The notes: generated from the letters alone by a model not told the origin. A stretch of 64,000 nt of DNA from Siphlonurus alternatus (GCA_949825025.1 OX463785.1:23313971-23377970), one strand, 5' to 3'; numbered from the stretch's first letter, positions 38,308 to 50,900 are shown. Numbers and translations are program-made.

Positions 38308-39641
38308 GGTGATGATCGTGCGAGCGCCACGAGAGAAGTGAAATCTGAAGAAGAACCGCCGTTACTTCGAACCAGATTTCCCCGAGGCGGTGGGACACGA
38401 GCGGCATCTCTCGTTCGTTATGTGTAGTACTTTGTTTTGTAATTTACATACAACTTTGTTTACGTGTTTAATTACTCGTTGACGACCGATTATGTTATTC
38501 TTATGAAACGTCGTGAACGGTTTCAAATGACGTCATGTAAACGTAATTGATTCACAAGTGTCTGCGAAGTGTATTTTACTCTTTTCCTCGTATTATTTGT
38601 TTATTAATTTTCTGTAGCTTGAAACAGGAAGCTTTTTAATTTAAATGTATAATGATATTAATAGCACAAAAATACATTATTTTGCAGAAACTAAATTTTA
38701 AATGAAATTTGTTTTAATATTTTTTTTAAACGTTTGGTATTTAAAATTATTGATATTTAGTTGTTTAAATAATTTTTCAATTTATTATTAATTTATATAT
38801 ATATTTTTTTAAAAATATTCTCCATTTAATACATTATTTTATTGTACTCTCATATACGACAATTTTTCTGCACAAAATTAAAAATTCTATTGAAATGAAT
38901 ATTTACAATTTTAATATATTAATTATCTCGTTATTCCATTGACATAAATGTGGTATTTGTAAATTTCCTCTTATCAGCATCAGCCTGGATGTGGTGAAAG
39001 TATATTAATCAATATTATAAAATGATTACTTCAAATATTGGAAATCACATATTGAGAAAAAGAACTAATTTGCATATACAAAAAACACAAATCTAAGTAT
39101 ACGCCTGACATGGCTAGACTATACGTCTAGACCGACTGGCGCCCCCTATCTTAGCCATGTTATGACTTCCAAGATGGCCGTCGCGCGTAATCAAATCCAC
39201 ACGTAAACTAAGATCTGTTATACTGTACACTTTAATTTCTGGTTGAAACTAACTAAATTCAATTATAGTCACAGTAGGCACGTTTCACGAAGCAGTTAGC
39301 CAGGTTTCTAACCACGTTTAAATTAGGTGGTTTAACACGTAAAACAGAGTATAGTTAAACGTGATTAGAAACCTGGCTAACTTCTTCGCGAATCACACCC
39401 AATATTTTTAATTAATTTCAGTAGTAAGTACGTCATTCGTCTTATCGCTTCCTACAGGAATATAATATTTAATTTGTTATAAAAATACTAAAAAATTGCT
39501 TCTCCATAATATTTTATTACAAATACTTGAATATGATCCAAAATTCTATAATGACTTCACTTGAATTATGAATCACGTTTGTTGGTAGCACAGGTCATGG
39601 TGGTGTGAGATTATGTAGAAGTACGTGTAGGTTTTACATAT
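38308..39641. other. Intergenic region between genes 4 and 5
   Basis: GC-richer leader of gene 4 to about 38410, then AT-rich DNA. A foldback lies at 39281-39397 (GTTAGCCAGGTTTCTAA and complement). Confidence 0.5.
39281..39397. repeat. 117-bp foldback repeat
   Basis: Arms GAAGCAGTTAGCCAGGTTTC and GAAACCTGGCTAACTTCTTC, plus an inner CACGTTTAA / TTAAACGTG pair. Confidence 0.7.
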
Positions 39642-39957
39642 TGGACAATTTGCATGACATTTTTTTATTGCAGAAATGGATAGAGGGTACCAAATTATGC
39701 TACTCTGAATTTTTTCAGATTTTTTTGAGAGCGGGAACTATTTTTAAAAAATTATTGAAAGTCAGTTTTATGACGTCACGGGCGTTAAGCACCTATCCTT
39801 TTCTTAAGGACAGACTCCTCGTGACGTCATAAAATCGACTTTCAATAATTTTTTAAAAATAGTTCCCGGTCTCTAAAAAATCTGGAAAAATTTAGAGTGG
39901 CATAACTTTGCACCCTCTATCCATTTCTGCAATAAAAAAATGTCATGCAAATTGTCC
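39642..39957. mobile_element. Foldback MITE in the gene 5 3' region
   Basis: Ends TGGACAATTTGCATGACAT and complement. The arms have GTGACGTCAT and TATGACGTCACG. It starts 15 nt after the gene 5 stop codon. The first AATAAA on the gene's strand is at 39664-39669, the far end of the element. Confidence 0.8.
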
Positions 39958-39972
39958 TTTGTAGATGGCAGG

Positions 39973-42900
39973 TCACGTCGTGATCTTGAACAAGCGAGTG
40001 CACACCACGTCTCCAATAGTACACACCTGTCAGACAAAAATTATTAATTAAATAATTAGCGTGAAAATCTCAACTGAAATAACAACACAAGGATTAATTC
40101 AGTTTGAATTTTCCTCATTTCCATACATCCTGCTTGCTTATTACTATTTTGTTAATTAAGGTTAAGATAACGCGAAACATCGATTGTTGTAGTCGATCCC
40201 ATTTGAATAACATGTAAACATTAGCAACCTCATAATAATTCTGATTTTTTTTTTAGACAATCCTTAGCACCAAAATATATGTAGAACAAATTTCAAAACA
40301 ATCGCCCGATTTGATTTTTTATATTAATTTATTAGTTTTGGTCTCCATGGGAAAGCCCTATATTGGAAATTTAAAAAAATCGGCGATTATTTTGAAATTT
40401 TTTCTACATTTTTTTATGCTAAGAACCACTAAAAACTGTAAAAAAAAATCTGAATTTTTATGAGGTTGCTAAGGTTTACATGTTAATTAATCAAATGGGT
40501 GAATTTTCAGCATTTTCTTACACATCGTTTGCTTATTAGTTTCCATTTTTTTTATTTTATTTATAGTTATTGATGTTATACTTATTATCCTGTAAGCATG
40601 AATACAATTACATCAGGATTTGGATGATAGCTCGAACATTGCCTTCGTTACTGATGAATTTTTATAAACTTCCAATTGAAAATAATAATTGCTTAATTGT
40701 TTAATTGAATTATATTAGTGAACAATAACACTTTACATAAAAATAATGGAGTATCGACCTCAATTTTTTTTATAGCAGAAGTGAATAGAGGATGAAAAGT
40801 TATGTTACTCTGATTTTTTTCAGACTTTTTAGGGACCGGGAAGTATTGCTAAAAAGATTTGGCGAGGTCGGGTTCGAATCCACGTCCCTTTTGAGTCCTA
40901 TCTTTTATTAAGAGAGGCGGCAAGAGTCGGCACTTTTTCTGCACTTTCAATAATTTTTAAAAAAATAGTTGCCGGGCTCTAAAAAATCTGAAAAAAATCA
41001 GAGTATCATAACTTTGCACCCTCTATCCATTTCTGCAATAAAAAAAATTGAGGTTGGTACTCCATTGCATTAATTTAATTTTACTTTAATTTTATAAATA
41101 ATTTTTTCATAAAGCTAAAATATATAATTATTTTTACAACGAAAATTATTATTTTTTTTTTTTAAATACCTTTTATATTTTTGTACACAACACTTAAAGG
41201 AGAGTTCTTTCCAAAATTATCTATAGGAAATAATTTATTCATAAGAAAATGATTATGCAATAAAAAAGAGAAGTGTAAAAAAAAATAATGTAAAAAAAAA
41301 TAAGTTAGTAATTAGAATAATATCATTGAATTGCAGTGTATAACTGAGTTTACACTTATGTATATTTGACCTTGTACATTATCTCTGCATGTAATTGCAT
41401 AATATTTCTTTAGGTCCGATAAAACTTATTTAAATAAGATTAAATTAAAATATACACTTCACAGTTAATGACTACAAGGCTGATGTCAGTCAAAAATAAA
41501 TTCAAGTGGCATTAAAAATCATAAAGAAAATCTGCAATCAACTGATATTAATTAGAAGACCAGAAAGTTACGATATACGTTTATGTTTTAATGAAACTAT
41601 TTCAGTATTTTCATTTCAAAACTAATAATCATAAAATAATATTTGCCACAGTTCATCGAAACTGATTGCTTTCAAGTTACGCTCTTACAATCTCTTCTTT
41701 TATTATCCACTTTAATTTTAATTATTTTCTCCAAGTGCATAAATACAACTGCTGCAATGGACAACATACATGAAAAAAATTTACTGCAGAAATGAATAGA
41801 TGGTACCAAATTTTGCTACTCTGAATTTTTTCAGATTTTTTTGAAACCCGGAACTATTTTTAAATAATTATTGAAAGTCCTGTGATTTCAGTTGGCACCC
41901 CTGCAGCCTTAATAAAAAGGATAGAGACTGGACGCCTATTGACGTCTCCAGGGGGCGTGGCCGCACTTTCAATAAATATTTAAAAATAGTTCTGGGTCTC
42001 AAAAAAATCTGAAAGAATTCAGTGTAGCATAATTTGGTACCCTCTATTCATTTATGCAATAAAATTTTTTCATGTATGTTGTCCATTTTAGCTTATAACT
42101 TTTCTTGGAGGTGTTCTGAGACGTGATTTGTTAGTATTTTAGTGAGTTAGTAAATTACAAAGTTAGCTATCATCAATAGTACTTGTACGCAATATTCACG
42201 TTGTTTTAAAAATTTGCTTTGTAAAAATAAATGCACGTTAATAAGACAACCAATCAGAATGTCGCAAGACACCACTCAAGCTACTCACCGTCTTGAGCTC
42301 GGTGGCTGAGAAGTCGCGGACGACGGTGGTCTCTTTGTCTCCCTTCTGCAACTGATGAAGTCGGTTACCGTCCAGAGTGAACACCGTCTGGAACAAATAG
42401 AGGCTTACAGTCCAGAGTGGACACCGTCTGGAACAAATAGAGGCTTACAGTCAGCTGATTTTGAGGTGGTCCCTACCGTCCTATCTAATTCTATGTAAAA
42501 AATCTCGAAATTGCTTTTTTTGGCATTAAAGATTTTTTTTTAAGAGGAAAATAAGTTCTTGATTCATTATCAGAAGACCCCTAAATGGGAGGAAGGGGGG
42601 TAGAAGATGGTTTCAAATTAATAGTTGTAATAGCTATTGAGCTATTATAATAGCTTAGTGAGGAAAATTTAAAAATTTTAACATGGTGCTTATAAAGAAA
42701 ATTTTCCCGACGGGGAATATAGGAGTGAATTTTCGGCAAGAGATATCATGATTTAATATTTAATGGAACTTAGAATTCAAACTTATTACATTAAATTGAA
42801 GCAAGTGTTCATTTAAGAACGCAGTTTTGTGAAATTTACTGTAATTTATTTCTGAAATTTTATCAATTTTAAACAAAACTTTTAAAAAATTAATATAAAA

Positions 42901-45749
42901 AATAAGTGAATAAAAATATAAATTAATTATTTTACTAAAAATTAATATCAGTTTTGTTTAGAAAAACAAACTAAATGTGAACAATTATTTTAAATTTCGA
43001 GTAAAAAATTAATTCGTTTTAAAATTAATTAAAAAATAGAAAAAATTAAACAAGGCATTTAATTAAAAAACGTATTACAACTCGTTAGATCATAGGAAAG
43101 CTTAATGGAACTGAATCAACTGAATAATAAAGTTATTATATTAATTGAATGTTGCTAAAAGCGTTGTTAAAAGAACTACGCGACAAAATAACAGGGTATT
43201 TTTATTTAATCTAACATCATTGTAGATTTATACAAAACAAATATATTCTTGAAGTGACAATTAAAAAGGTCATTGACCTCACCTTGACCTTGCGACCGTC
43301 CATTGTCTCCTCATCGACCTCCTCCCCCAACTTGAAGACCAAAGTCTGGCTCTTGAAGGTCGACTCGATTTTGAGGGTGTACACCCCTCCACTCTCGGTC
43401 AGAGACACCGTCGAGGTGGTGGCGTTGCCCATCTTTCTAGTCACCAAACCAACCCCTGTAACAATAGCGCTGTTAGTGACTATAGCTTAAACTATAGTTA
43501 TTTCATTTTGGGAATGCTAAATTTTTAAATAATTAGTTTAGTTGGAATGTTGGTCAATTTTGTAATATACATAACTTCAGCTGTTTATTCTGAATAGTAA
43601 TTGCTTAACTTAATTAAAAAAAATGTAGGTAAAGTAATCAAAAATTTATTATATTTATGAATGAAATGTCATTTCATTTATGTATTGTAGCTATGGTTAT
43701 TACTTTACACATGTTTGTAAAATTAAATAGTAGTAGCAAGTTTAAAAATATAAAATATTTAAATTTTAATATTCAAGCTAGGTAGATAAAAAAAATGTCC
43801 TGCAACGCAATATAATCTATTATTTTTTTTTTACAGTTCTTCTATGAACTCTAAATATTAGTTATTGTTGTACTGTATTATTTACTATGGAGCAATGGTT
43901 AAACTTAATTACGGACATGTTAAAAATTTCTAAATTTAATATAATTACAATAAACATGCTGATAAAACATTAATTAATCCCTGTATACTAATTTGCTACA
44001 ACAGATAAGAGATGTAATATTACACGGTACGTTATTGACGATAGGACACAAGTGCGTGATTATCTAATCACATGAACTCTGTGTTCTTCAAACGTTACAA
44101 TGTCAATGCATGCTAAAATTAACGTTACTATGAGAGATTAGCAGCTACTTTAAAAATATAAACCAATCTTGATAGAGTGATAAGAATGTTGTGACATTTG
44201 TCAAAGAAGTTCATTGTTGATAAATTGAGATAGGTTGATATTTTGTGGGCGTTGTCAAGTAGATTACGTTGAACAGGCTACAATATTTTGCAATTTAAAA
44301 GGGTGCTTTTTAAATGATCCTGTACATTAAACTTAAATGAATTGTTGGCGAACGTTGAATTGAAAAGTTATTTTAATTAAAATGGTGTATATTGTATTAA
44401 TTGATTTGACCAATTTTTCCGTCAAGTCAATTGCAACCTGTTGATTTTAAGACATGGCCGCTTATTATATTTATATTAAAAAGAGACGCTATTAAATTTC
44501 TTTAAAGTAATTAATTCATTATTTTCAAATTTAATAAATTTAAATTAAATGCATATTTATAACTGTAAAAATTAAAAATAAAATAAATATGTACAGTATA
44601 TTTTAAATAAACGTTTTAATATTTATTTTAGTACTTTTATAGTAATAAAATTTAATTAAACTATTTTAAGTTGATGATGGTCAGTGAAAGACAGAAATAT
44701 ACATGAATAGGAAATTTATTAAAAATAAAATAAGATTGATTGCAAGCATTTTCTTGTTTAAAGCAAAAATCTTGTTCATAAGTCACTGCAACATATGGAG
44801 AGAAGTTGAAATTTATTGCAATTAATATTGTGGTATAAAACATACACAATCCAATATTGTGCAATAAATATCGACTACTGTAAGACCAGCGGAAAATATA
44901 TTTTTTGTTATCTTTCGTCATTTGAGGATAACAATCTCACTCTTATGCATCATTTCAGATGAAAAATGACGAGATTGCATCTTATACTGGGGATAATATG
45001 TTATAAAATTCATACGAAATCATAAAATTATTTCTCTTACATCGTCATTATTAGTGAGAATAAAATTACGTTTTTTTTTTTTTTTTGTACACTCGTCACC
45101 TTGGAAAATTTCCATCTTTGTTTAATTACTGTCCTGTGTTATTCTCAAGTCCTCAAAGGAAAAATTTTCGGAGGAGATTACTGTAGAAAGATCAAACTTA
45201 AAGTTGTTAAGGGCATTGGGTGTAGCACCGGTAGTTGGCAACACTGACGTATCTTCACCATGTTAATTTTTTATCATTGCTCCTCGGAGTAATTTTTATG
45301 CTAGAGCCAAGCTGATTGCTGTACTATCAAGGTAATTAGTAGCCCAAGTGCACAATTTGGCTAAATAAAGCCTGATTTAAAGAAAAGTATTTTTTAGTAA
45401 TTTTTTAAATTTACATGCATTTTTCTAAAATATAAAAAAAAATACTTTTCTTTAAATCAGGCTTTATTTAGCCAAATTGTGCACTTGGGCTACTAATTAT
45501 CTTGATACTACAGCAATCAGCTTAGCTCTAGCATAAAAATTACTCCGAGGAGCAATGATAAAAAATTAACATGGTGAAGATACGTCAGTGTTGCCAACTA
45601 CAGGTGCTACACCCAATGCCCTTAAGGATGAAAAATGAAAACTAGGATGGTTAATTTGTGTTGAATTATTTCTTACCCAACGCCTTCATGTATTCATCGA
45701 AATTCTCGCTGCTCTCCAACTTGTACCTCTTGCCCAGAAAGTCAGTCAT
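39973..45749 (-). CDS. FABP: FABP paralogue 5, complete four-exon gene
   Basis: Complete FABP-family lipid carrier of 132 residues. Exons: 45677-45749, 43283-43455, 42289-42387, 39973-40026 (stop TGA). Exon 1 reads MTDFLGKRYKLESSENFDEY. Exon 2 has GLVTRKMGN and GEEVDEETMDGRKVK. Exon 3 has TVVRDF (Arg106). Exon 4 reads VCTIGDVVCTRLFKITT, with Arg126 and Phe128, close to the canonical ligand site. It is most like gene 6 in exons 2-4 and like gene 1 at the start of exon 2. The exon 3 acceptor lies in a 40-bp tandem duplication next to a MITE, a foldback MITE starts 15 nt after the stop codon, and a 419-bp hairpin lies 51 bp into intron 1. Confidence 0.95.
40198..40499. repeat. Foldback repeat in gene 5 intron 3
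   Basis: Arms CCCATTTGA, AACATGTAAAC, TTAGCAACCTCATAA, ATTTCAAAA.AATCG and their complements around 40335; imperfect. Confidence 0.65.
40748..41063. mobile_element. Foldback MITE, GGAGTATCGACCTC-end subfamily, copy 3
   Basis: Ends GGAGTATCGACCTCAA and TTGAGGTTGGTACTCC. The centre is diverged, with no TGACGTCA. In gene 5 intron 3. Confidence 0.75.
41756..42087. mobile_element. Foldback MITE, AATGGACAACATACATGA subfamily, copy 1
   Basis: Ends AATGGACAACATACATGA and complement. The centre has GGCACCCCTG, AAAAAGGATAGAGACTGGACG and GGGGGCGTGGCC. In gene 5 intron 3. Confidence 0.8.
42371..42450. repeat. 40-bp tandem duplication over the gene 5 exon 3 acceptor
   Basis: TCCAGAGTG(A/G)ACACCGTCTG plus the following 20 bp occurs twice in direct tandem (42371-42410 and 42411-42450), with one mismatch. 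It copies the first 17 coding bases of exon 3, the splice acceptor and the edge of the MITE. Confidence 0.95.
42440..42725. mobile_element. Relative of the GAGGCTTCAAGT MITE in gene 5 intron 2
   Basis: Begins GAGGCTTACAGTCAGCTGAT and shares TTTTTTGGCATTAAAG, AGACCCCTAAATGGGAGG and AAGAAAATTTTCCCG with the copies at 27676 and 62250. Its right terminal repeat is decayed. Confidence 0.65.
43267..43290 (-). promoter_or_regulatory. Nuclear-receptor half-site cluster, gene 5 intron 2
   Basis: AGGTCA at 43267-43272 and TGACCT at 43274-43279 form an inverted repeat with spacer 1. A further TGACCT at 43285-43290, in the exon end, is spaced by 5. Confidence 0.45.
43456..45206. other. Intron 1 of gene 5, left part, nothing recognised
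   Basis: AT-rich, no coding signal. A short inverted pair around ATCTCACTCTTATGCATC/GACGAGATTGCATC lies near 44934-44980. Confidence 0.45.
45207..45625. repeat. 419-bp near-perfect hairpin in gene 5 intron 1
   Basis: Starts TTAAGGGCATTGGGTGTAGC and ends with its near complement. Arms are about 190 bp each with only a few mismatches, around a loop of 35-40 bp. The right end is 51 bp from the exon 1 donor. Confidence 0.9.
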
Positions 45750-45801
45750 GGTGAAGTGGCGAGAGGTCGAGTGAAAGTCGACAGGGCCGGGGGTAGCTTG
45801 T

Positions 45802-45808
45802 CTTATCA
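45802..45808 (-). promoter_or_regulatory. GATA motif upstream of gene 5
   Basis: TGATAAG on the minus strand, 53-59 bp upstream of the gene 5 ATG. An ATAAAAT box at 45850-45856 (about 105 bp upstream of the ATG) is the likeliest core promoter. Confidence 0.5.
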
Positions 45809-45880
45809 AGAGGATATTTACAGAGGATGCGGCGCTATTGACAGCAGATATTTTATGGTAGCTTCTATTTTATGATACAC

Positions 45881-46028
45881 TATAGTCCAGCAAGCGAGTT
45901 TCAACCACGAAAATAACGTAATTTCAGTAGTTTTTGCTTCCGGTTGCCATGGTATAACCCGCAATCGCAAGTTCCCGTATGTCATTTCTGGCAATTTTCA
46001 TGGTCGAACTCTCACTTGCTGGACTATA
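45881..46028. mobile_element. TA-flanked MITE upstream of gene 5
   Basis: Terminal inverted repeats TATAGTCCAGCAAGCGAGTT / ACTCTCACTTGCTGGACTATA; about 148 bp. It begins 132 bp upstream of the gene 5 ATG. Confidence 0.7.
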
Positions 46029-46187
46029 TAATATTTTCAGATTTCAACAAAGCAGCACGTAGAATTCAATGTTAATTTCTATGTTTTGTATTATCAGAGC
46101 TAGGCTGTAATTAATAATTTTATGTACATCAGTCAATTGTATATCTATGCGGAGAACCTTAATATATATAAAAAAAATTGCAAGTAT

Positions 46188-46453
46188 AGTTATGTGAGTT
46201 ATATTTTAGTTATGTGAGTTATATTTTAGTTATGTGAGTTATATTTTAGTTATGTGAGTTATATTTTAGTTATGTGAATTATATTTTAGTTATGTGAGTT
46301 ATATTTTAGTTATGTGAATTATATTTTAGTTATGTGAGTTATATTTTAGTTATGTGAGTTATATTTTAGTTATGTGAGTTATATTTTAGTTATGTGAGTT
46401 ATATTTTAGTTATGTGAATTATATTTTAGTTATGTGAGTTATATTTTAGTTAT
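46188..46453. repeat. 20-bp minisatellite, about 13 units
   Basis: Unit ATATTTTAGTTATGTGAGTT, varying only at GAG/GAA. It lies about 440 bp upstream of gene 5. Confidence 0.9.
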
Positions 46454-46548
46454 CAAAGCATTATTTAGTGTGAAACTGACACTTCATTTTGCAACATTTT
46501 GATTCATTTCAAATGTTTATTTTATTAAACAATTTTATAAATATTATC

Positions 46549-46871
46549 AATGGACAACATACATGAAATTTTTTATTGCAGAAATGAATAGAGGGTACCA
46601 AGTTATGCTACTTTCAGATTTTTTTGAAACCCAGAACTATTTTTAAATAATTATGGAAAGTGCGGCCACGCCCCCTGGAGGCGTCAATAGACGTCCAATC
46701 TCTATCCTTTTTATTAAGAATTCAGGGGTGCCAACTGAAATCAAAGCACTTTCATTAATTATTTAAAAATAGTTCTGGGTTTCAAAAAAATCTGAAAAAA
46801 CTCAGAGTAGCATAATTTGGTACCCTCTATTCATTTCTGCAATAAATTTTTTTTCATGTATGTTGTCCATT
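46549..46871. mobile_element. Foldback MITE, AATGGACAACATACATGA subfamily, copy 2
   Basis: Same ends and centre as 41756-42087 but with the centre in the opposite orientation. It lies between genes 5 and 6. Confidence 0.8.
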
Positions 46872-47850
46872 GCAATTAAGCGCACACATTTTTTTTTTGT
46901 ACTATAAATACTTTCATAATTATGCACATTGGGCATTTGCTGCCTTGTGAGATACATGTCTTCTATAAACAATAAGTTAGACAATAATTAAAATTAATAA
47001 TATTAAAATTATTATCAAGTTAATTATGATTAACCATAATTGAATTTTCTTACTAAATATCAAGACTTTACATGACTTTTTATTTCTGAGGTAGTCTTGT
47101 ATTGTAAACTAAAAAGAAGTTAGGGAAGTTATTCTTTTTTTTTATTGGTAATTTTAATCTACAAGATCAACCAAGGTTATTAATTATAACCTTATTGGCC
47201 GATACAAATACATAAATATGTTTCTTCAAGACCCATAATAGAAAATATTATTGAAAATACACATTTTTTTTTCTCTTTTGCAAAATAAATTCAGAAAATA
47301 AAATAAATGAATAAATTGAATTATTGAATTGATGACATTTCTTTTTCAATATTAGAACAAAACAGTTAATATGATTTTTTTTTTTTTTTTACTTAAAAAA
47401 TAATTGTCATTTATGGCCAGGAATAATTTCCCTACGTAATATCCCTCAGGATAATAACTGGCTCGGTGAAGCGAATTTGAGTTCAGTTGGAAAAAAATAA
47501 AAATAATGTATATTTTGTGTCAGACATGCATCGTATTTAATTATTTACCAATTACCCCATTTTATATATATATGTATATTTTTTTTCTATTTTTTTTTGA
47601 TCACATAATAATGATAATATTGTATCAGCGAGGGTTACACTGTCGGCCGCTACAAAATAATTTTTCAAAGATTTTAAGAAAACAATTTTTGAGTTTAACA
47701 AATTGCAAATTATTACCTTTACAAATAATTTTATTATATTTTTGTAAGTCTAATCGCATATTGGAAATTAATAAATATATTTTTGTAACCAAGTATATAC
47801 TTAATTATGAAAAATTTTGTGCTTTAATTAAGCAAATAAAACAAAACAAG
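46872..47850. other. Intergenic region between genes 5 and 6, nothing recognised
   Basis: AT-rich DNA. The open frame of 118 codons at 47506-47862 is low-complexity, overlaps the gene 6 polyadenylation region and is not considered a gene. Confidence 0.5.
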
Positions 47851-47871
47851 TTTATTTCTTAAAATTTTATT
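47851..47871 (-). terminator. Polyadenylation signals of gene 6
   Basis: Two AATAAA hexamers on the minus strand (47866-47871 and 47851-47856), 62-82 nt after the gene 6 stop codon. Confidence 0.45.
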
Positions 47872-47932
47872 TCATTCATATCTACACAGTATAAAAAATT
47901 TCGTCGAATTAAGTCGGCCGGTAAGTGGGGGA

Positions 47933-50900
47933 TCAAGCCTTGAAGATGCGAGTGCAGACCACGTCACCGAGCTTCAGGACCTGCACACATCAAACATTTG
48001 TCAGCGACACTTCGGGAAATTCGGAACGTTATCCATAGTTTCTTTAAAATTTCATTTTAACACGAATTTCCCTTTGATGATTTTAGATTTTCAATTCCAC
48101 CCCTGTATCATGATTATTTCAAATTTTCTTGAGCTACCCGGCGCTTAATATTAAGAAAATTAATGTTAAGAAACACTCAGTATAAGCATGCTGTGCCAAG
48201 ATCGTTATTTCCAAATTCTCAGATAGATTTGAGTCACCGTCATCGCATCTGAATTTACTTGCAAAGTACATGATAGTGCACATTACAATTTTAAAAAATA
48301 AATATTTATTTAATTTGAGTTATTTATTTTACTCTAAACAACTATTTACTTGAAAAATTTACATTATCAAATAAATGAATGAATGTAGAAATTATAAAAA
48401 TATATATTTTTTATTTTTTAAAAATTAAATTTAAAATTCAATTTATTGTTTAATTAAAAAAAAGTGACAAAGAAAGAGTTAATATGGTATATAAATCCAC
48501 TATTTCATTACTAAACGCGGTATTATTTTGAATAGTTCAACCATTGAGTACAAATTGTAATGTAGCATCTAAAATCTTCATTGAAGGTAAAAATTAATTA
48601 TGTTCCTCAAACTTGATGTCAAAAACGTATAATTATTCAATATGGGGGACATTCACAAAGCACTTTAACCCCCACTTTAGCCCCGATTTTTAACCCTGGT
48701 GCTAAACATGGTACTAAACCAGGGGCTAACCATGTTAAGCTCATAGCTTAGCACCATGTTTAGCACCAGGGTTAAAAATCGGGGCTAAATTGGGGGTTAA
48801 AAAGCTTTGTGAATATCCCCCTATATTTCATATTGGATAAGAACGAATTTTTTTTTTACTTAAATGCAATAAAATGCACTTAATCCTTATCCAGTAGCCA
48901 GTTACGTCATACTTATTGCCGGCTCTTGGAAGTCCTTTATGACCGCGAGATCTCCAACATGCATGCAGTAAACGCGAGAGATAATCTATATTGCAGGGAT
49001 GAACTTGGAGTATTTGCTGATCTCCACGCCCAATAAAGTTTATTACTTTCCTTAAATGTGTAAAAATATATTTAATTTGGAGGAGTGTCGGTTTTATTGC
49101 TAAAAGTACATAGTTTATCGTAAGATTAGCCATGTAAGTACAGATAGTAAATATTGGTGCGGAATTATATTTTAAAATTTGAAGACGAGTTTTTAATGAT
49201 TGATAATGAAAATTTTTGTTTCAAAATTCTTCGCTATTATTTAAAGTGAAGTATAAAATAGTAATAAAGTATCAGGCTACTTTTTGCTCATAATAAAATG
49301 AAGAAATTGTGATTTTATATAATGAGCATTGTATTAATGTAGGTTTTCACGGAGCAATGAATGTTGATTGCTATAGACCAAACTCTTTCTGGATATGCTG
49401 GTAGATTTTTTTCTTTTCGCCTCGTTCGTTCAAGGCATCCGAAATACATGCGAATATTAGAAAAAACATTCACCACAGACATCCGAAAGAGTTTGTTTGG
49501 ACTGGCAACCAACATTTATATACAGCATTTTTCAATATAATATTTAATTACAGCCTTTAAATTATGTTTTCAGGTTCCCACAAAACAACATTTAATTTTA
49601 TTTTTTATATCATATATTTAACTTTCAGTGAGTTAAATTTTGAGAGTGATAAAAATTCTAATTTCAAAAACTGTGTCCAACTAACAGTAACAACAATTCT
49701 TGTTTCAAAATTCTTCCAATTTAATATGTGAAGTATTAGTTACGTTACAAATATTTAAACAGTGTTCATCCTAAATAAATATAGACTTTAATATCTTGTC
49801 TAGCGATAAAAACTAGACAAATATAAATGAGACAACACATTTGATAAAATGTCCCTGTCACCATCTACTTAGAAAATTTGGAGTCCAAGTCTAAGAATTG
49901 TGTATAATTACGAAGTTAAGTTTTTTGACTATAAGTGTTCATTAAAAAAAAAAAAACGAAAAAAAATAACCGCAATTTCATAATTAAAAAGGAAAAAATT
50001 AAAACTGTAGTTACAAACTCCCAGCCTTAATTTAAAACGTGACTAGTGTATTATTTAATCCGTTTTATGTACCATACCTTGAAAAGTAGGAGGCTAGGCA
50101 ACTTGTTAAGCAGCGAAGCAAAGATGATTACATATACTTCAGGGGCATGCAAATTTATCAATAATTATAATATATAATATATATTAACGATACGAAAAAA
50201 AAATAATAATAATAAAATGCAAAAAAATATTATTCTGGATTTCAAAAAATGAATATTTTTATTATAATTTTTAATAAAAATAGGTAGAAAATTATGTTAG
50301 AAGAGAGAGTATTACTAGGCCCACTATAGTTTCAAAAGCATTTTATATATAAAAAAAAAGTTTCAGAGCCTTGGTGGAAATAAAGAAAGATACTTTGAAA
50401 TTAGCCTCGCTGGCAGAAGATTGCTGCATTTTTTCCTATCAAATCCATACCTGGCTTCAGCATACAAAATTCTTTACCTCTATTTACTCTCAATGCATGC
50501 TTTATTTAGTTTAATTGATTACAAGCAAGCACTAATTTATTTTTTTATTTTAGCTGTCTGTGTAAGGAGTTTACTATAACTCAATATTCTACTTTGAAAA
50601 TATTGGAGATGCTCCCCCCTCCCCAGTAAGATGAATGACAACATCGCCTCTAATTCTCACCTGCGTCAGTTGGTTGTCGGTGAAGTCCCTGGTGACCACC
50701 CCTCCCTTGTCTCCCTTCTGCACCTGGGTCAGGCGGTTACCTTCCAGGGTGAACACCGTCTGTGAAAAGAGAGGACGGAGGTTCTCATTGGAGCAACGTC
50801 GGTGAATTACTCAAGTTAGTGTTACTTTTGTAATATGGGGTATGTTTTATAAAAAGAATTTAAATGAAATAAAATTCCTGTTCTGTTCATAAATTATTAC

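Noticed and set aside
46188..46453. CRISPR-like array
   Set aside because: Units are contiguous 20-bp tandem repeats without spacers, in a eukaryotic intergenic region.
47506..47862. 118-codon plus-strand frame
   Set aside because: Low-complexity AT-rich composition and overlap with the gene 6 polyadenylation region.
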